Of a stretch of DNA of 15,257 nt, positions 15,192 to 15,257 are shown piece after piece. The notes beneath the pieces were generated by a model that did not search any database, had not been told where the DNA came from, and saw nothing but the letters and a program-made list of their open reading frames with translations. A program made the position numbers and the translations under genes. The stretch comes from Candidatus Latescibacterota bacterium (GTDB lineage: Bacteria > Krumholzibacteriota > Krumholzibacteriia > WVZY01 > JAKEHA01). The stretch covers positions 1 through 15,257 of the forward strand of contig JAKEHA010000014.1 in the NCBI GenBank assembly GCA_022615275.1, in the 5' to 3' direction. Each line of letters starts with the position of its first letter. The stretch's first letter is position 1.

Positions 15192-15257
15192 CCCGCTGTG
15201 AGCCCCGCTGGCCCAGCGCCAATAATTACGACCGGTCGGTCGGAAGCACGACTATCG
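15164..15257 (-). CDS. N-terminal fragment of an FAD/NAD(P)-dependent oxidoreductase
   Basis: The minus strand from the window edge reads DRPVVIIGAGPAGLTAGYE, then LAKLG (roughly bases 15244-15170). This is a classical Rossmann beta-alpha-beta start with GxGxxG, as in amine oxidase/protoporphyrinogen oxidase-like flavoproteins. Homology-like sequence ends abruptly near 15164-15170, exactly where the ABC ATPase sequence on the plus strand begins; the frame then meets a stop at 15112-15110. The real start codon lies beyond the window. The fragment is too short to name the enzyme, but its coding orientation is convincing. Confidence 0.7.

Overview
This is a high-GC window from a Gram-negative bacterium: it encodes two lipoproteins with lipoboxes, a BamD-like repeat lipoprotein, a secreted cysteine-containing protein and MacB/LolD-type transporter genes. 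A first lipoprotein residue run of CAYYNTLYNA and a secreted protein ending in WGAVKALYR recall uncultured lineages near Gemmatimonadota, Eisenbacteria or Krumholzibacteriota. That placement is an impression from protein style and has not been tested.

Layout. Bases 1-1263 (minus) carry a proton-coupled oligopeptide (POT) transporter cut by the left edge, with a suspicious break near base 80-100. Bases 1441-1995 (plus) encode a small secreted protein. Bases 2076-8292 (minus) form a pyrimidine operon in the order pyrR, pyrB, pyrC, TPR lipoprotein, pyrK, pyrD, with overlaps or gaps of at most about 10 bases. Its leader (about 8446-8293) holds a near-textbook PyrR attenuator: promoter, PyrR-binding hairpin, antiterminator strand and intrinsic terminator. 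Bases 8572-8738 (plus) hold two overlapping tiny ORFs that end in a strong hairpin shared with the next, convergent gene. Bases 8813-9757 (minus) encode a beta-helix-like lipoprotein, divergent from an ECF sigma factor and its zinc anti-sigma factor (9907-11276, plus). The promoters between them overlap back to back: a housekeeping type facing the sigma gene and a SigR-type GGGAAT-N18-GTT facing the lipoprotein gene. Bases 11391-12628 (minus) carry a HAD phosphatase and a DUF7010-like membrane protein. Bases 12694-15191 (plus) carry two FtsX/MacB-type permeases, the first unusually short, and the start of their ABC ATPase.

How the genes work together. PyrB, PyrC and PyrD/PyrK make three central steps of UMP synthesis, from carbamoyl phosphate plus aspartate to orotate, and PyrR would sense UMP/UTP and terminate transcription in the leader. 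The sigma/anti-sigma pair looks like a membrane-linked stress switch whose first target may be the adjacent lipoprotein. The permease/ATPase cluster resembles lipoprotein or macrolide-type mechanotransmission exporters.

Caution at the edges. The last ~90 bases encode, on the minus strand, the FAD/NAD-binding N-terminus of an unrelated oxidoreductase abutting the broken ATPase gene. The first ~80 bases also leave the transporter frame. Both look like assembly chimeras or rearrangement joints. No tRNA, rRNA, CRISPR array, insertion sequence or phage gene was seen.
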